A stretch of DNA of 64,000 nt from Mycolicibacterium vinylchloridicum (GCF_013404075.1 NZ_JACBJQ010000021.1:50429-114428), one strand, 5' to 3'; positions 1 to 8,921 are shown, counted from the first letter of the stretch. Numbers and translations are program-made. Notes: generated by a model not told the origin, from the letters alone.

Positions 1-283
1 GCGCACACAGTTGCTGAAGGCCGGCGAAAGCCAGCTCCATGTCCGATTCGACGCCGACCACGCGCAGGATGCGGAAGCCCTCCGCTCGGGCCACGGCGTA
101 GTCGAGGAGCGCGGACTTGCCGACGCCGGCTTCCCCCCGCAGGACCAGGACCTGTGAGCCCTCGCGCACGCGGGCGATCAGCGCGTCGAGGGTCTGGCAT
201 TCGCGGTCCCGACCACGAAGGTTCACAGCTGTCGATAGTAGTGACGGCGGCGAATCCAGTCTGGGGTGGCTGATCACCGTCAT
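1..283 (-). CDS. LuxR-type AAA regulator, N-terminal part (partial)
   Basis: The gene starts at an ATG at 283 and runs off the left edge, leaving 94 codons. The sequence shows an RGRDREC entry motif near residue 23 and a Walker A loop (GEAGVGKSALL) near residues 48-58, the start of an AAA-type ATPase. This arrangement is typical of large (about 900 aa) actinobacterial regulators that carry a C-terminal LuxR helix-turn-helix, but that end lies outside the window, so the DNA-binding part is inferred. It lies 26 bases downstream of the quinone-reductase-like gene on the same strand and could share its transcript. Target genes cannot be deduced. Confidence 0.8.
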   Translation of the reverse strand, partial: MTVISHPRLDSPPSLLSTAVNLRGRDRECQTLDALIARVREGSQVLVLRGEAGVGKSALLDYAVARAEGFRILRVVGVESDMELAFAGLQQLCA

Positions 284-309
284 GAGTGTCGAAACGGCTG
301 GCGGGCGGC

Positions 310-1446
310 TTATTCATCCTGCGGGGTGACGAGGAACTTCTCCCCGGTGGCCCGCTTGACGTATTCACCGAAGGCGTCGGGTTGGAGCATGCCGGCCAGC
401 GACACCTCGCGGGTGTAGTTGCTCGCGAAGGTGGTGGTGAGTTCGGCGGACACCCGGGCGCGCAGCCGCGCGATGGTGTCGGCCCCGGCGGTGGCGAGGA
501 ACGGGGTCAGCAGCCAGCCGCCGATGCCCCAGGCCATGCCGAAATTCCTGGTGAGGATGGTGGGGCTGGTGTCGAGTGCGCCGTAGATATAGACCTGCTT
601 GTGGACGTCCGAGCCGTATCTGGAGTATTCGGCGGCGGTGGCATTGGCCGCCTCTTCCATGGCGTTGAGGATGTCGCTGGCGAGCGTGCCACCGCCGGTG
701 GCGTCGAAGGCCAGGGTGGCTTTGGTTGCGGTGAGGGCCTCGACGAGGTCGTGGGTGAAATTCGGTGACGTCGAGTTGAGGACGTGCTCTGCGCCGAGTT
801 TCTTCAGCAGCTCATCTTGTTCGGGTTTGCGGACGATGTTGACCAGTGGAATGCCGTCCTTCTGGCAGAGCTTGACGAGCATCTGCCCGAGGTTCGACGC
901 GGCGGCGGTGTGCACGAGTGCCGAATGTCCTTCGCGGCGCATGGTTTCCGTCATGCCAAGTGCGGTCAGTGGGTTGACGAACGATGACGCACCGTCTCGG
1001 GCGGTGGCGCCGTCGGGCAGGACCAGACAGGCTCTGGCGTCAACGGCCCGGTATTGGGAGTACATCGCGCCACCGGCGATGCCGACCGTCTTGCCGAGCA
1101 GTGCTTGGGCCGCTTCGGACTTGCCCGCGGCCACCACGGTGCCCGCGCCCTCGTTGCCGACCGGAAGGGATTGATCGAGGCGGGCTTTGAAGGCTTGTGG
1201 TGTTGCGATGGGGGCGGTGACGACGGGACGGCCCTTGGTGCCCGTCACTTCTGCTTTCGTCATGTCGGCACTGGCGACGAGGAGTCCGAGGTCGGAGGGG
1301 TTGATCGGCGAGGCCTCGATGCGGACCAGCACCTCGGTGTCCTGTGGCTTCGGAACGTCGACCTCGTGGAGCGAGAGTTCGAGGGTGCCCGCGGAGGTGA
1401 CCAGCGAACGCAGTTCTAGGGCCTTGTCGGGGAGTTCTGCGGTCAT
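310..1446 (-). CDS. Medium-chain dehydrogenase/quinone oxidoreductase-like protein
   Basis: This 378-aa protein has the MDR fold signature. An N-terminal GroES-like domain contains GNEGAGTV at residues 97-104, and a Rossmann segment carries HTAAASNLGQ at 179-188. The usual catalytic-zinc Cys/His set is not seen, so a zinc-free NADPH:quinone reductase-type activity is more likely than an alcohol dehydrogenase. The length (about 380 aa) is slightly long for the family because of a 20-30 residue insertion around residues 60-90. The start is an ATG. The substrate is unknown. It may be co-transcribed with the LuxR-type regulator downstream. Confidence 0.8.
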   Translation of the reverse strand: MTAELPDKALELRSLVTSAGTLELSLHEVDVPKPQDTEVLVRIEASPINPSDLGLLVASADMTKAEVTGTKGRPVVTAPIATPQAFKARLDQSLPVGNEGAGTVVAAGKSEAAQALLGKTVGIAGGAMYSQYRAVDARACLVLPDGATARDGASSFVNPLTALGMTETMRREGHSALVHTAAASNLGQMLVKLCQKDGIPLVNIVRKPEQDELLKKLGAEHVLNSTSPNFTHDLVEALTATKATLAFDATGGGTLASDILNAMEEAANATAAEYSRYGSDVHKQVYIYGALDTSPTILTRNFGMAWGIGGWLLTPFLATAGADTIARLRARVSAELTTTFASNYTREVSLAGMLQPDAFGEYVKRATGEKFLVTPQDE

Positions 1447-1545
1447 CGTCGACGCCTCGTTCCTTGTTTTCGCGGATGCTCAAACGATAGGAACTCGGCA
1501 CGGCGAACGGAATGTTCCCGGCTTGGTTGGTGAGCCGGATCCCTG

Positions 1546-1579
1546 ACAGCCCGGGCCGCAGCATGACGGCCCGGGCTGT
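1546..1579 (-). terminator. Perfect 13-bp inverted repeat, probable terminator of the DUF4189 gene
   Basis: ACAGCCCGGGCCG (1546-1558) and CGGCCCGGGCTGT (1567-1579) are perfect inverse complements around an 8-base loop. The hairpin begins 24 bases after the stop codon of the DUF4189 gene on the minus strand. It has no T-tract, which is common for hairpin terminators in mycobacteria. A regulatory role upstream of the gene starting at 1446 is a less likely alternative. Confidence 0.55.
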
Positions 1580-1602
1580 GGGGTCAACGGCTACGCCGGT
1601 AC

Positions 1603-2325
1603 TCAGAAGTACGTCGACACCGTCGTGCTTGTGCCGTTGTCACATGTGATCGTGACGGTCCAGTTCCGGAATCGCGGAACTGCTGGGACGATCCTCAGGT
1701 CGTACTTCGCGTTGGCGGGCAAGGCGAAGCTGCGGTTGTAGTTGTCCGTCGCGTACGTGCACTGCGACGACACTCCACTGCGGTCGGTGATGTGAGCCTC
1801 GATGCCACCGATGATGTTGTTGAACGAGACGGTCGGTCCCAGCTTCGGCGCGGGCGGCGGTGGCGGCGGGTCGTTCGGCGGCGGCGTGGTGGAGCCATTC
1901 GCACAGCCCGACACGACGACCTTCGCGCCGGTCTGGTTCTGGAGCTTGGCTTTGGCATTGCTCGAAGCCGCGGCAACCGAGGCGCCCGTAGCACCGACCT
2001 CTTCGCCGTAGTCGTTCGACGCGGCCGCTACGCACTCGTTCGTGCCGATAACCACGCTCACACAGTGGCTCCCACCGTTATTGACACAGTTCGTCAGTGC
2101 TCCCTGAGCCGCCTGATCCTGGGTGCCACTGATCGCCGAGCCGCCTGCCATCGTGACGGGCGGATTCTCGTTGATGTATCCGAGAGCAAGGGCGATGTAT
2201 TGGTTGGCTGCATGTGCCTGCGGAGCTGCGCCCACCATTCCGACGACGGTTGCGGCCACGGTCAGCAGGATCGCGGCGATGGTTTGACCGGGCCAACAGG
2301 CACGGTTCTGATAGGTGGTTGTCAT
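1603..2325 (-). CDS. Secreted DUF4189 family protein, proline-rich linker
   Basis: This 240-aa exported protein has a Sec-type signal peptide with cleavage predicted after AQAHA near residue 39. A DUF4189-like domain rich in small residues and paired cysteines (about residues 40-141) follows, then a proline-rich hinge (TPPPNDPPPPPPAP, 147-160), then a second cysteine-containing domain to residue 240. The start was set at ATG 2325 because AAGGAAAG lies just upstream; longer readings lack a signal peptide. DUF4189 proteins are common in mycobacteria and have no established biochemical role. It is most likely extracytoplasmic or wall-associated, and disulfides are plausible. Confidence 0.8.
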   Translation of the reverse strand: MTTTYQNRACWPGQTIAAILLTVAATVVGMVGAAPQAHAANQYIALALGYINENPPVTMAGGSAISGTQDQAAQGALTNCVNNGGSHCVSVVIGTNECVAAASNDYGEEVGATGASVAAASSNAKAKLQNQTGAKVVVSGCANGSTTPPPNDPPPPPPAPKLGPTVSFNNIIGGIEAHITDRSGVSSQCTYATDNYNRSFALPANAKYDLRIVPAVPRFRNWTVTITCDNGTSTTVSTYF

Positions 2326-2489
2326 GTTCTTTCCTTGAGTTTGGCCGGTTCCCTTGTTGTTCACCGCTGCGGCAATAGTCGCGCTCAGCAACAGGCCGGG
2401 TAATCGCCACGAAGCCAGAATCCGCCGGCTCGAGGGCAGGGTTTCCTATCCGCCAGGCAAGCATCAGCCGAGGTCATACACCTCTGAAG

Positions 2490-2563
2490 TAGGGCGGGCG
2501 GGGCTCGAACCCGCGACCAAGGGATTATGAGTCCCCGGCTCTGACCAACTGAGCTACCGCCCC
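2490..2563 (-). tRNA. tRNA with CAT anticodon (tRNA-Ile2 more likely than elongator tRNA-Met)
   Basis: A 74-nt cloverleaf folds completely. The acceptor is GGGGCGG/CCGCCCT (one G-U pair), the D arm is GCTC/GAGC, the anticodon loop is CTCATAA, the T arm is GCGGG/CCCGC with TTCGAGC, and the discriminator is A. CCA is not encoded. CAT could be Met or Ile2, where the C is modified to lysidine. The stretch ACTCATAATCCCTTGGTCGC closely resembles E. coli ileX rather than metT (recalled sequences), which favours Ile2. It sits 50 bases upstream of the threonine aldolase on the opposite strand. Confidence 0.93.
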
Positions 2564-2612
2564 TTGCGTGCTTTTCGCGGCCACCATGATCCCACGTGGC
2601 GCAAGTGACATC

Positions 2613-3659
2613 ATGGACAGGGTGCCCGCCGTGTCCAGCGCTTTCGCCTCCGACAACGCCGCCCCCGCACACCCGAAGGCCCTCGACGCGATCCTGGCCG
2701 CCAACGACGGCACCACCACGTCCTACGGCGACGACCCGATCACCGCGCGCGCCATCGAGCGGGTCAAGGAGACCTTCGACTCCCCCGGCGCCGACGTGCT
2801 CTTCGCGTTCACCGGCACCGGGGCCAACATCATCGCCCTGGCCTCCGCCGTCCGGCCCTTTCACGAGATCCTCTGCAGCGATATCGCCCACAGCCTGCTC
2901 GACGAGGCCGGCGGTCCCACCCTCGTCTCCGGCGCCAGTCTGCTCGCCCTGCCCAGCGACGACGGAATCATCGACCCCGCCCTGCTCACCCACCGCATCA
3001 CCCGTCGCGGCGACGTCCACCACTCCCAACCGCGCATCGTCACCATCACCCAGTCCACCGAGAACGGTCGGCTCTGGCAACCCGACGCCATCGCCGAATT
3101 CATCGACCACGCCCACGATCTCGACCTGCTGGTGCACGTCGACGGCTCCCGCGTCGCCAATGCGGTTGCCGCCCTTGATGTCCCACCGGCTCAGGCCGTC
3201 GGCGACGCCGACATCGTCACCATCGGTGGCACCAAGAACGGCATGCTGTTCGGCGACGCGATCCTGGTCCGCCGCCCTGAACACTTCACCGGCATCGAAT
3301 TCGTCCAGAAGCAGATCGGCCATCTCGCGAGCAAACACCGTTACGTTTCAGCGCAATTCGATGCCATGCTCGCCGACGGCACCTGGCTCGACGCCGCCGC
3401 CCATGCCAACGCCATGGCCGCCCGGCTCAGCACCGGCATCACCCACCTCGGCCTGCACCTGAGCACCCCGACCGAAGCCAACGAGGTGTTCGTCGACGTC
3501 CCGGCCGAGGCCCTCGAAGTGGTCAGAGAGCACTTCGCCGTCCACGCTCCCGACCCGCACAAGCCGGCGGTAAGGTTCGTCTGTTCGTGGGCCACCACCG
3601 CCGACGACGTCGACGCCGCTCTGCGAGCGCTGGCGCAAGCGCAGGACCGCATCATCTAA
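2613..3659 (+). CDS. Low-specificity threonine aldolase (PLP beta-eliminating lyase family)
   Basis: This 348-aa fold-type I PLP enzyme is predicted to cleave L-threonine or allo-threonine to glycine and acetaldehyde. Visible motifs are SDNAAP near residues 13-18, VHVDGSR (175-181, with the PLP-ring aspartate) and IGGTKNGM (204-211), where Lys208 should form the internal aldimine. The start is uncertain: ATG 2613 or GTG 2622 fit the family, whereas the open frame back to 2568 begins 5 bases from the tRNA and is unlikely. The phosphatase gene follows after 11 bases, so the two are probably co-transcribed. Confidence 0.88.
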   Translation: MDRVPAVSSAFASDNAAPAHPKALDAILAANDGTTTSYGDDPITARAIERVKETFDSPGADVLFAFTGTGANIIALASAVRPFHEILCSDIAHSLLDEAGGPTLVSGASLLALPSDDGIIDPALLTHRITRRGDVHHSQPRIVTITQSTENGRLWQPDAIAEFIDHAHDLDLLVHVDGSRVANAVAALDVPPAQAVGDADIVTIGGTKNGMLFGDAILVRRPEHFTGIEFVQKQIGHLASKHRYVSAQFDAMLADGTWLDAAAHANAMAARLSTGITHLGLHLSTPTEANEVFVDVPAEALEVVREHFAVHAPDPHKPAVRFVCSWATTADDVDAALRALAQAQDRII

Positions 3660-3670
3660 GGAGCGACGGG

Positions 3671-4234
3671 ATGCCAGTGACCACGGTGTATCTGGCACGG
3701 CACGGCCGCACGGCATTCAACGCCGAGGACCGCATGCGCGGGCTCAGCGACCCGCCGCTCGACGAGGTCGGCATCGCCGAGGCGCGGAAGCTGGCCGCCG
3801 CACTGGCCGGCAAGCAACCGGCCGCCGTGATCAGCAGTCCGCTGCAGCGTGCCGTCGCCACCGCGCAGGCGATCGCCGACGCGGCCGGGGTGCCCGCCAG
3901 CGTCGACATCCGGCTCAACGACCGCGACTACGGCCCGCACACCGGAGCCAAGCGCGCCGAGGTGATCGCCCGCTACGGCAGCGTCGACAACGCACCGGGA
4001 GTGGAACCGTTGGAGGCTGTCCGGCAGCGGGCACTGACCGCTTTCACCGCTCTGGTCAACGAACACGACGGCGGCCCTGTGGTTCTCGTCTCGCATGACG
4101 CCTTCAACCGCGCGCTCCTCGCCCAGCTCGACACCACCTTGACCGACGCCCCGCAGCGCACCGCGTGCTGGAACAAACTCAGCCGCGTCGACGGTGTCTG
4201 GCGCGTCGAGGAATACGACCAGAAGCCGGATTAA
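3671..4234 (+). CDS. Histidine phosphatase superfamily protein (phosphoglycerate mutase-like)
   Basis: This is a 187-aa cytosolic protein. RHGRT near residues 10-14 carries the phospho-accepting histidine, and VSHDAFNR near residue 140 provides the second catalytic histidine. The size fits the small GpmB/CobC-type phosphatases rather than the glycolytic mutase. GGAGCG 11 bases upstream of ATG 3671 supports this start. Its stop overlaps by 4 bases the stop of the convergent AhpD-like gene. The substrate cannot be read from sequence. Confidence 0.85.
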   Translation: MPVTTVYLARHGRTAFNAEDRMRGLSDPPLDEVGIAEARKLAAALAGKQPAAVISSPLQRAVATAQAIADAAGVPASVDIRLNDRDYGPHTGAKRAEVIARYGSVDNAPGVEPLEAVRQRALTAFTALVNEHDGGPVVLVSHDAFNRALLAQLDTTLTDAPQRTACWNKLSRVDGVWRVEEYDQKPD

Positions 4235-5079
4235 AGCTCGGCGAACACCGTCTGGCCGTCCGCATCGATGACGTAGCGGTCGGTGCCCTCGGCGACACGG
4301 GCCTGGTCGGCCTTCAGCGACACCGCGATCTTGTTGCTCGCGTTGCGCATCACGTCCAGCGTCAGCTCGCGGGCCTGCTCGTGCGAGAAGTGCTCCCGCA
4401 CACCGGAAGCCACCGCCGGGCTGATCCGCGCCGGCGACCAGATCAGCGCATCGGCGTAGCGCAGCGCCGCCTTGTGCGCATCGCTCAACAGCTCGGAGGA
4501 CTCGAAGTGCTCGATGTCGTCATACATCGACTCACTACCGCCGGCGTCCAGTGCGGTGCTCTCGCGCAGAGATTTGCACAGCCGGCAGTCATGTGCGACA
4601 GCACCGCGCAGCCGCACCACCTCGGTGGTCACCGGGTCCAGCGACTTGAGCCGCGCCACTCCGGGCAACAGCTGGTTGAACAGCACATCGGCGGCGTCGG
4701 TATTCGGGTCCCACACCGGATTCTCGGGCACCCAGTCCACCGGCAAACCCAGCACCTCCAAGCCATTGCGCACCCGCGGCAGGAAGTCGGCGAAAAACAT
4801 CTGCGCAACGGCACCGAACGTCCCCGCGCCCAGCGCCGTGGTCAGCGACTCCCGCTGGCGATCGGAGATCGCGGACACATCGACGCTGAACTGCTCGGCG
4901 AACTCGGCCACCACCTTCTCGGCGTCGGTCTCCGGCGCGCTCACCGGCATCTGCGCGGGCAGCGGCGTCAGCGACAACGTCGCACCACACGTCGCGCGGA
5001 TCAAACCCACCAATCGCTGCTGGGCAGTTGGGGACTGCACGACCAGCTGGGTGAGGACTGCGTCAAGATCGTCGGCCAT
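4231..5079 (-). CDS. Carboxymuconolactone decarboxylase/AhpD-like protein
   Basis: This 282-aa protein has the AhpD-type redox motif CRLC (Cys165, Cys168) followed by KSLRESTAL. An upstream helical region of about 150 residues makes it longer than single-domain AhpD (about 175 aa). The family includes alkylhydroperoxidase partners and CMD enzymes. The CxxC pair points to thiol-disulfide or peroxide chemistry, but this is inference. It lies 7 bases downstream of the tldE-like gene on the same strand and is likely the last gene of a tldD-tldE-ahpD-like operon. Confidence 0.82.
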   Translation of the reverse strand: MADDLDAVLTQLVVQSPTAQQRLVGLIRATCGATLSLTPLPAQMPVSAPETDAEKVVAEFAEQFSVDVSAISDRQRESLTTALGAGTFGAVAQMFFADFLPRVRNGLEVLGLPVDWVPENPVWDPNTDAADVLFNQLLPGVARLKSLDPVTTEVVRLRGAVAHDCRLCKSLRESTALDAGGSESMYDDIEHFESSELLSDAHKAALRYADALIWSPARISPAVASGVREHFSHEQARELTLDVMRNASNKIAVSLKADQARVAEGTDRYVIDADGQTVFAEL

Positions 5080-5086
5080 CTGCCGA

Positions 5087-6448
5087 TTATTGCGCTTGGC
5101 TCACCGAGGACATGTGGAAGTCGGGGATTCGCAGCGTCGGCATCACTGCACGGGTCGCCCAGTCGCCCCACTCGCGGGGCAGCGTCTGCTCGGCGACGCC
5201 TGCCTCGGTGGCCCGCCGCAGCAGATCCAGCGGACTCTCGTTGAAGCGGAAGTTGTTCACCGCCGCGGTGACTTCGCCGTCTTCGATCAGATAGACGCCG
5301 TCGCGGGTCAGCCCGGTCAGCAGCAGCGTGGTCGGATCGACAGTCCGGATGTACCAGAGCGTGGTCAGCAGCAGGCCGCGTTCGGTGGCCGCCACCATGT
5401 CGGCGAGTTCGGCGCTGCCGCCGGTCATCAGCAGGTTGTCGGCCGGGACCGCGGGCGTGGTGCCGAACTCGGTGGCCGCGGCCCGCGGGTAGGCCAGCGC
5501 GTTGATGACGCCGTCGCGGATCCAGTCCACCCGCCCGATGTCCATGCCGTTGTCGAACACCGACACCGTTTCCGAGCCGCTGGCCGCCGCGACGAAGGGC
5601 GCGCACTGCAGGCCCGTCGCGAACGGATCGGAGTACATGGTCAGCGGCAGGTCTGTGAGTCGCTCCCCCACTCGGGTTCCGCCGCCGGGTGCCGACAGCG
5701 CGCTGCGGCCCTCTTCGGCGCCGCGGCCGTCCATCGACCAGCCCAGGTAGATCATCATGTCCGCGACGGTCGACGGCGGCATCAGCGTCTCGTAGCGGCC
5801 CGCGGGCAGCTCGACGGTCCGCTCGGCCCAGCCCAGCCGCAGCGCCAAATCGTCGAGCAGGGCATCGGTCTGCACGTCGACGAACCACGGCGTGCTCACT
5901 CCCGCCCACGCGCTGGCGCCGTCGCGTTTGGCGTTGACCTCCACGGTTCCGGTCGGCTGGGTGAAGCGCCGGCGGATCCCGGTCGAGGTGGCCAGGAACG
6001 TCGTCTCGACGACGTGATGCGCGTAGCCGTAGAGCCGGTCAGTGCGTCCGAATCCGCGCGACAGGGATTCGGCGACATCGGCGAACACCGCCGCACCTGT
6101 CTCGGGCACCGGGGCGTTCCAGTCGTCGGGGATTCCGTTGCCGCTCAACAGCGGTGCGCTGTCGCGGGCGTCGGGGGCGGCGTGCGCGGCGTGTTCGGCG
6201 GCGGCCACCAACACCGGGATCGCGGCCGGGTTGACGTCGCTGCTGCGGACTGCGCCGGTATGCGAGGTATCGCCTTTGCGCACAACGGAAATCACGGTGG
6301 TCGTACGGGTGGTCGAGACGCCGTTGGTGGTCATCGAGTTGCCGGCCCACCGCAGCGATGCCTCGGCGGTATCGGTCACGATGACGATCGTCTCGTCGAC
6401 GGTGGCGGCCTGCAGCGCCAGTTCGACGACCTGCTGCGCGGGGATCAT
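5087..6448 (-). CDS. TldE/PmbA-like subunit of TldD/E protease
   Basis: This 453-aa protein matches the PmbA/TldE half of the TldD/TldE proteolytic complex. No HExxxH zinc motif is present, as expected for the non-catalytic partner. ATG 6448 was chosen because GGTGGAG lies 7-8 bases upstream; an in-frame start at 6505 would overlap tldD by 20 bases. In known systems TldD/E trims peptides, including ribosomally made modified peptides and CcdA. M. tuberculosis has the same pair (Rv2314c/Rv2315c, from memory). The natural substrate here is unknown. Confidence 0.88.
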   Translation of the reverse strand: MIPAQQVVELALQAATVDETIVIVTDTAEASLRWAGNSMTTNGVSTTRTTTVISVVRKGDTSHTGAVRSSDVNPAAIPVLVAAAEHAAHAAPDARDSAPLLSGNGIPDDWNAPVPETGAAVFADVAESLSRGFGRTDRLYGYAHHVVETTFLATSTGIRRRFTQPTGTVEVNAKRDGASAWAGVSTPWFVDVQTDALLDDLALRLGWAERTVELPAGRYETLMPPSTVADMMIYLGWSMDGRGAEEGRSALSAPGGGTRVGERLTDLPLTMYSDPFATGLQCAPFVAAASGSETVSVFDNGMDIGRVDWIRDGVINALAYPRAAATEFGTTPAVPADNLLMTGGSAELADMVAATERGLLLTTLWYIRTVDPTTLLLTGLTRDGVYLIEDGEVTAAVNNFRFNESPLDLLRRATEAGVAEQTLPREWGDWATRAVMPTLRIPDFHMSSVSQAQ

Positions 6449-6485
6449 GCGCGACTCCACCCCGATTTGGTCTCTTCGCTGGCGC

Positions 6486-8000
6486 TCATCGACCGGCCTC
6501 CTCACGGGTGTTCAGCACGTTCACACCGCGGAACAACGCCGACGGGCAGCCGTGGCTGACCGCGGCGACCTGACCAGGCTGGGCCTTGCCGCAGTTGAAC
6601 GCCCCACCGAGGCGCCACGTGGACGGCCCGCCGACGGCTTCCATCGAATTCCAGAAGTCGGTGGTGGTGGCCTGGTAGGCGACGTCACGTACCTGACCTT
6701 CCAGGCGGCCGTGTTTGATCCGGTAGAACCGCTGGCCGGTGAACTGGAAGTTGTAGCGCTGCATGTCAATCGACCAGGACTTGTCCCCGACGATGTAGAT
6801 GCCGTCGTCGACCCCGGCGATCAGATCATCGGTGCTCAGATCCTCGGTGCCCGGTTGCAGCGAGACATTGGCCATCCGCTGGATCGGGACGTGGTGTGCG
6901 GAATCGGCATACGAGCAGCCGTTGGAGCGGGCCTGACCGAGTCGCGGTGCGAACACCCGGTCCAGCTGGTAGCCGACGAAGATGCCGTCGCGGACCAGGT
7001 CCCAGCTTTGGGCGGCCACCCCTTCGTCGTCGTAACCGATTGTCGCCAAGCCGTATTCGACGGTGCGATCAGCGGTCACATTCATCACCGGTGAGCCGTA
7101 ACGCATCGTGTTCAGCTTGTCCGGGGTGGCAAACGAGGTGCCCGCGTAGGCCGCCTCGTAGCCGATCGCGCGGTCGTATTCGGTGGCGTGCCCGATGGAT
7201 TCGTGGATGGTGAGCCACAGGTTGGTCGGGTCGATCACCAAGTCGGTGGGGCCGGCGACCACCGTCGGCGCCTTGGTCTTGTCCGCCAGCAGGATCGGCA
7301 GCTCGGCCAGCTCAGCGCTCCAGTTCCACACGTCGTCGCCGGCGAGCACCTCCCAGCCGCGCGCGGTCGGCGGGGCCAACGTGCGCATCGACTCGAAGCT
7401 GCCCGCGGCGGCATCGACGGCCACCGCGTCCAGCGCCGGCATCATCCGGACCCGCTGCTGCGTGATCGACGAGCCGAAGGTGTCGGCATAGAACACCTGC
7501 TCCTTGACGGCATTGACCATCGCCGAGACGTGGTCGACCCCGTCGGAGGCCAGCAGCCGCCCGGCGTACTCGCCCAGCACCGCGATCTTGTCGGCGGTCG
7601 ACACGGTGAACGGGTCGATGGCGTAGTTCGACACCCACGTCACGTCGGCGTAGACGGGCTCGGGCGCCAGCTCGATGCGCTCGGCGTTCAGCACGGCCAG
7701 TGAGGTGGCCACCTCCACTGCGCGGCGGGCGGTGTCAGCGGCAACCTCGGGGGCCAGTTCGGCGTGCGAGGCGAAGCCCCAGGTGCCATCGACGATCACC
7801 CGGACCGCCATCCCGATCTCGCGGTCGGTGACCGCGCTTTGCAGCTCACCGTCGCGCAGCTGCACCACCTCACTGGTGACGGCGTGGATACGCAGGTCGG
7901 CATAGCTGGCGCCGGCGGCCACGGCGGCCGACAGCGCGGCATCGGCGAGCGCGTGGCGCGGCAGGGCCAAGAAGTCGGGATCGACGTCGTGGGGACTCAC
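6486..8000 (-). CDS. tldD: TldD-like zinc metalloprotease
   Basis: This 504-aa protein is the catalytic partner of the TldD/E complex. HESIGH at residues 266-271 is the HExxxH zinc-binding motif, followed by ATEYDR, and a later cysteine-containing C-terminal segment (GGAFNCGKAQPGQ) may supply a further ligand as in E. coli TldD. It precedes tldE by 37 bases on the same strand. The length is close to the usual 460-510 aa. It starts 39 bases from the divergent uspA, so the two operons share a very short regulatory region. Confidence 0.9.
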   Translation of the reverse strand: MSPHDVDPDFLALPRHALADAALSAAVAAGASYADLRIHAVTSEVVQLRDGELQSAVTDREIGMAVRVIVDGTWGFASHAELAPEVAADTARRAVEVATSLAVLNAERIELAPEPVYADVTWVSNYAIDPFTVSTADKIAVLGEYAGRLLASDGVDHVSAMVNAVKEQVFYADTFGSSITQQRVRMMPALDAVAVDAAAGSFESMRTLAPPTARGWEVLAGDDVWNWSAELAELPILLADKTKAPTVVAGPTDLVIDPTNLWLTIHESIGHATEYDRAIGYEAAYAGTSFATPDKLNTMRYGSPVMNVTADRTVEYGLATIGYDDEGVAAQSWDLVRDGIFVGYQLDRVFAPRLGQARSNGCSYADSAHHVPIQRMANVSLQPGTEDLSTDDLIAGVDDGIYIVGDKSWSIDMQRYNFQFTGQRFYRIKHGRLEGQVRDVAYQATTTDFWNSMEAVGGPSTWRLGGAFNCGKAQPGQVAAVSHGCPSALFRGVNVLNTREEAGR

Positions 8001-8039
8001 GTGCTACACCGTAACGCCCACGTCGGCACACCCGCTTTA

Positions 8040-8921
8040 ATGGCCAAGGTGACCACTCGGCGTGTGCGCTCTCCCCTGCTGGGGTACGCGCTGCTCGCGC
8101 CGAGTCTGTTCGGAGTGGTGTGCTTCCTGCTGTTGCCCATGCTGGTGGTGGTGTGGCTGAGCCTGCACCGCTGGGATCTGCTGGGGCCCATCCGCTATGT
8201 GGGGCTGGACAATTGGCGCTCGGTGCTCACCGACGCCAGCTTCGGCAACTCACTGTTGGTGACGCTGGTGTTCATCGCGATCGTGGTTCCCGCCCAGATC
8301 GTCCTCGGATTGGCCGCCGCCGCGCTGCTGGCCCGGGAACTGCCGGGTAGCGGTATTTTCCGCACCCTGTACGTGCTGCCGTGGGTGTGCTCACCGCTGG
8401 CGGTCGCGGTGTTGTGGCACTGGATCCTGGCACCCACCGACGGCGCGGTGAGCACGCTGCTGGATCGCCGCATCGAATGGCTCACCGATCCGGGGCTGGC
8501 GCTGCCGGTGGTGTCGGCGGTGACGGTGTGGACCAACGTCGGCTATGTGACGCTGTTCTTCCTGGCCGGCATCCTGGCGATCCCGCCGCAGATCCACGCC
8601 GCGGCCCGCCTCGATGGCGCGACCAACTGGCAGCGGTTCTGGCACATCACGCTGCCGATGCTGCGCCCGACGCTGTTCTTCGTCTCCGTCACCGGCATCG
8701 TCAGCGCAGCGCAGGTGTTCGACACCGTGTACGCCCTGACCGGCGGCGGCCCGGCCGGGCGGACCGATCTGGTGGCGCATCGCATCTACGCCGAGGCGTT
8801 CGGCGCCGCGGCGATCGGGCGTGCGGCAGTGATGGCGCTGGTGCTGTTCGTCATCCTGGTCGGCGCGACGATCGCCCAGCATCTCTACTTCCGCCGACGG
8901 ATCAGCTATGACCTCACGTAA
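8040..8921 (+). CDS. uspA: Sugar ABC importer permease (UspA-like)
   Basis: This 293-aa inner-membrane permease of the MalF type has six predicted transmembrane helices. The EAA-like coupling loop AARLDGATNWQRFWHITLP near residue 200 docks the ATPase. ATG 8040 begins an N-terminus with a basic start and first helix; the frame stays open upstream but that part overlaps tldD. The order permease-permease-binding protein next to the TldD/E genes matches M. tuberculosis uspABC (Rv2316-2318), which is linked to amino-sugar uptake. That link is prior knowledge, not read here. It overlaps uspB by 14 bases. Confidence 0.88.
   Translation: MAKVTTRRVRSPLLGYALLAPSLFGVVCFLLLPMLVVVWLSLHRWDLLGPIRYVGLDNWRSVLTDASFGNSLLVTLVFIAIVVPAQIVLGLAAAALLARELPGSGIFRTLYVLPWVCSPLAVAVLWHWILAPTDGAVSTLLDRRIEWLTDPGLALPVVSAVTVWTNVGYVTLFFLAGILAIPPQIHAAARLDGATNWQRFWHITLPMLRPTLFFVSVTGIVSAAQVFDTVYALTGGGPAGRTDLVAHRIYAEAFGAAAIGRAAVMALVLFVILVGATIAQHLYFRRRISYDLT

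Noticed and set aside
2568..2612. GTG start for threonine aldolase right after the tRNA
   Set aside because: It would begin 5 bases from the tRNA end and adds residues with no family similarity.
4472..6559. 695-aa open frame on the plus strand
   Set aside because: It lies opposite the AhpD-like and TldE genes. The translation is Ser/Arg/His-rich with no domain, a GC-rich antisense shadow.
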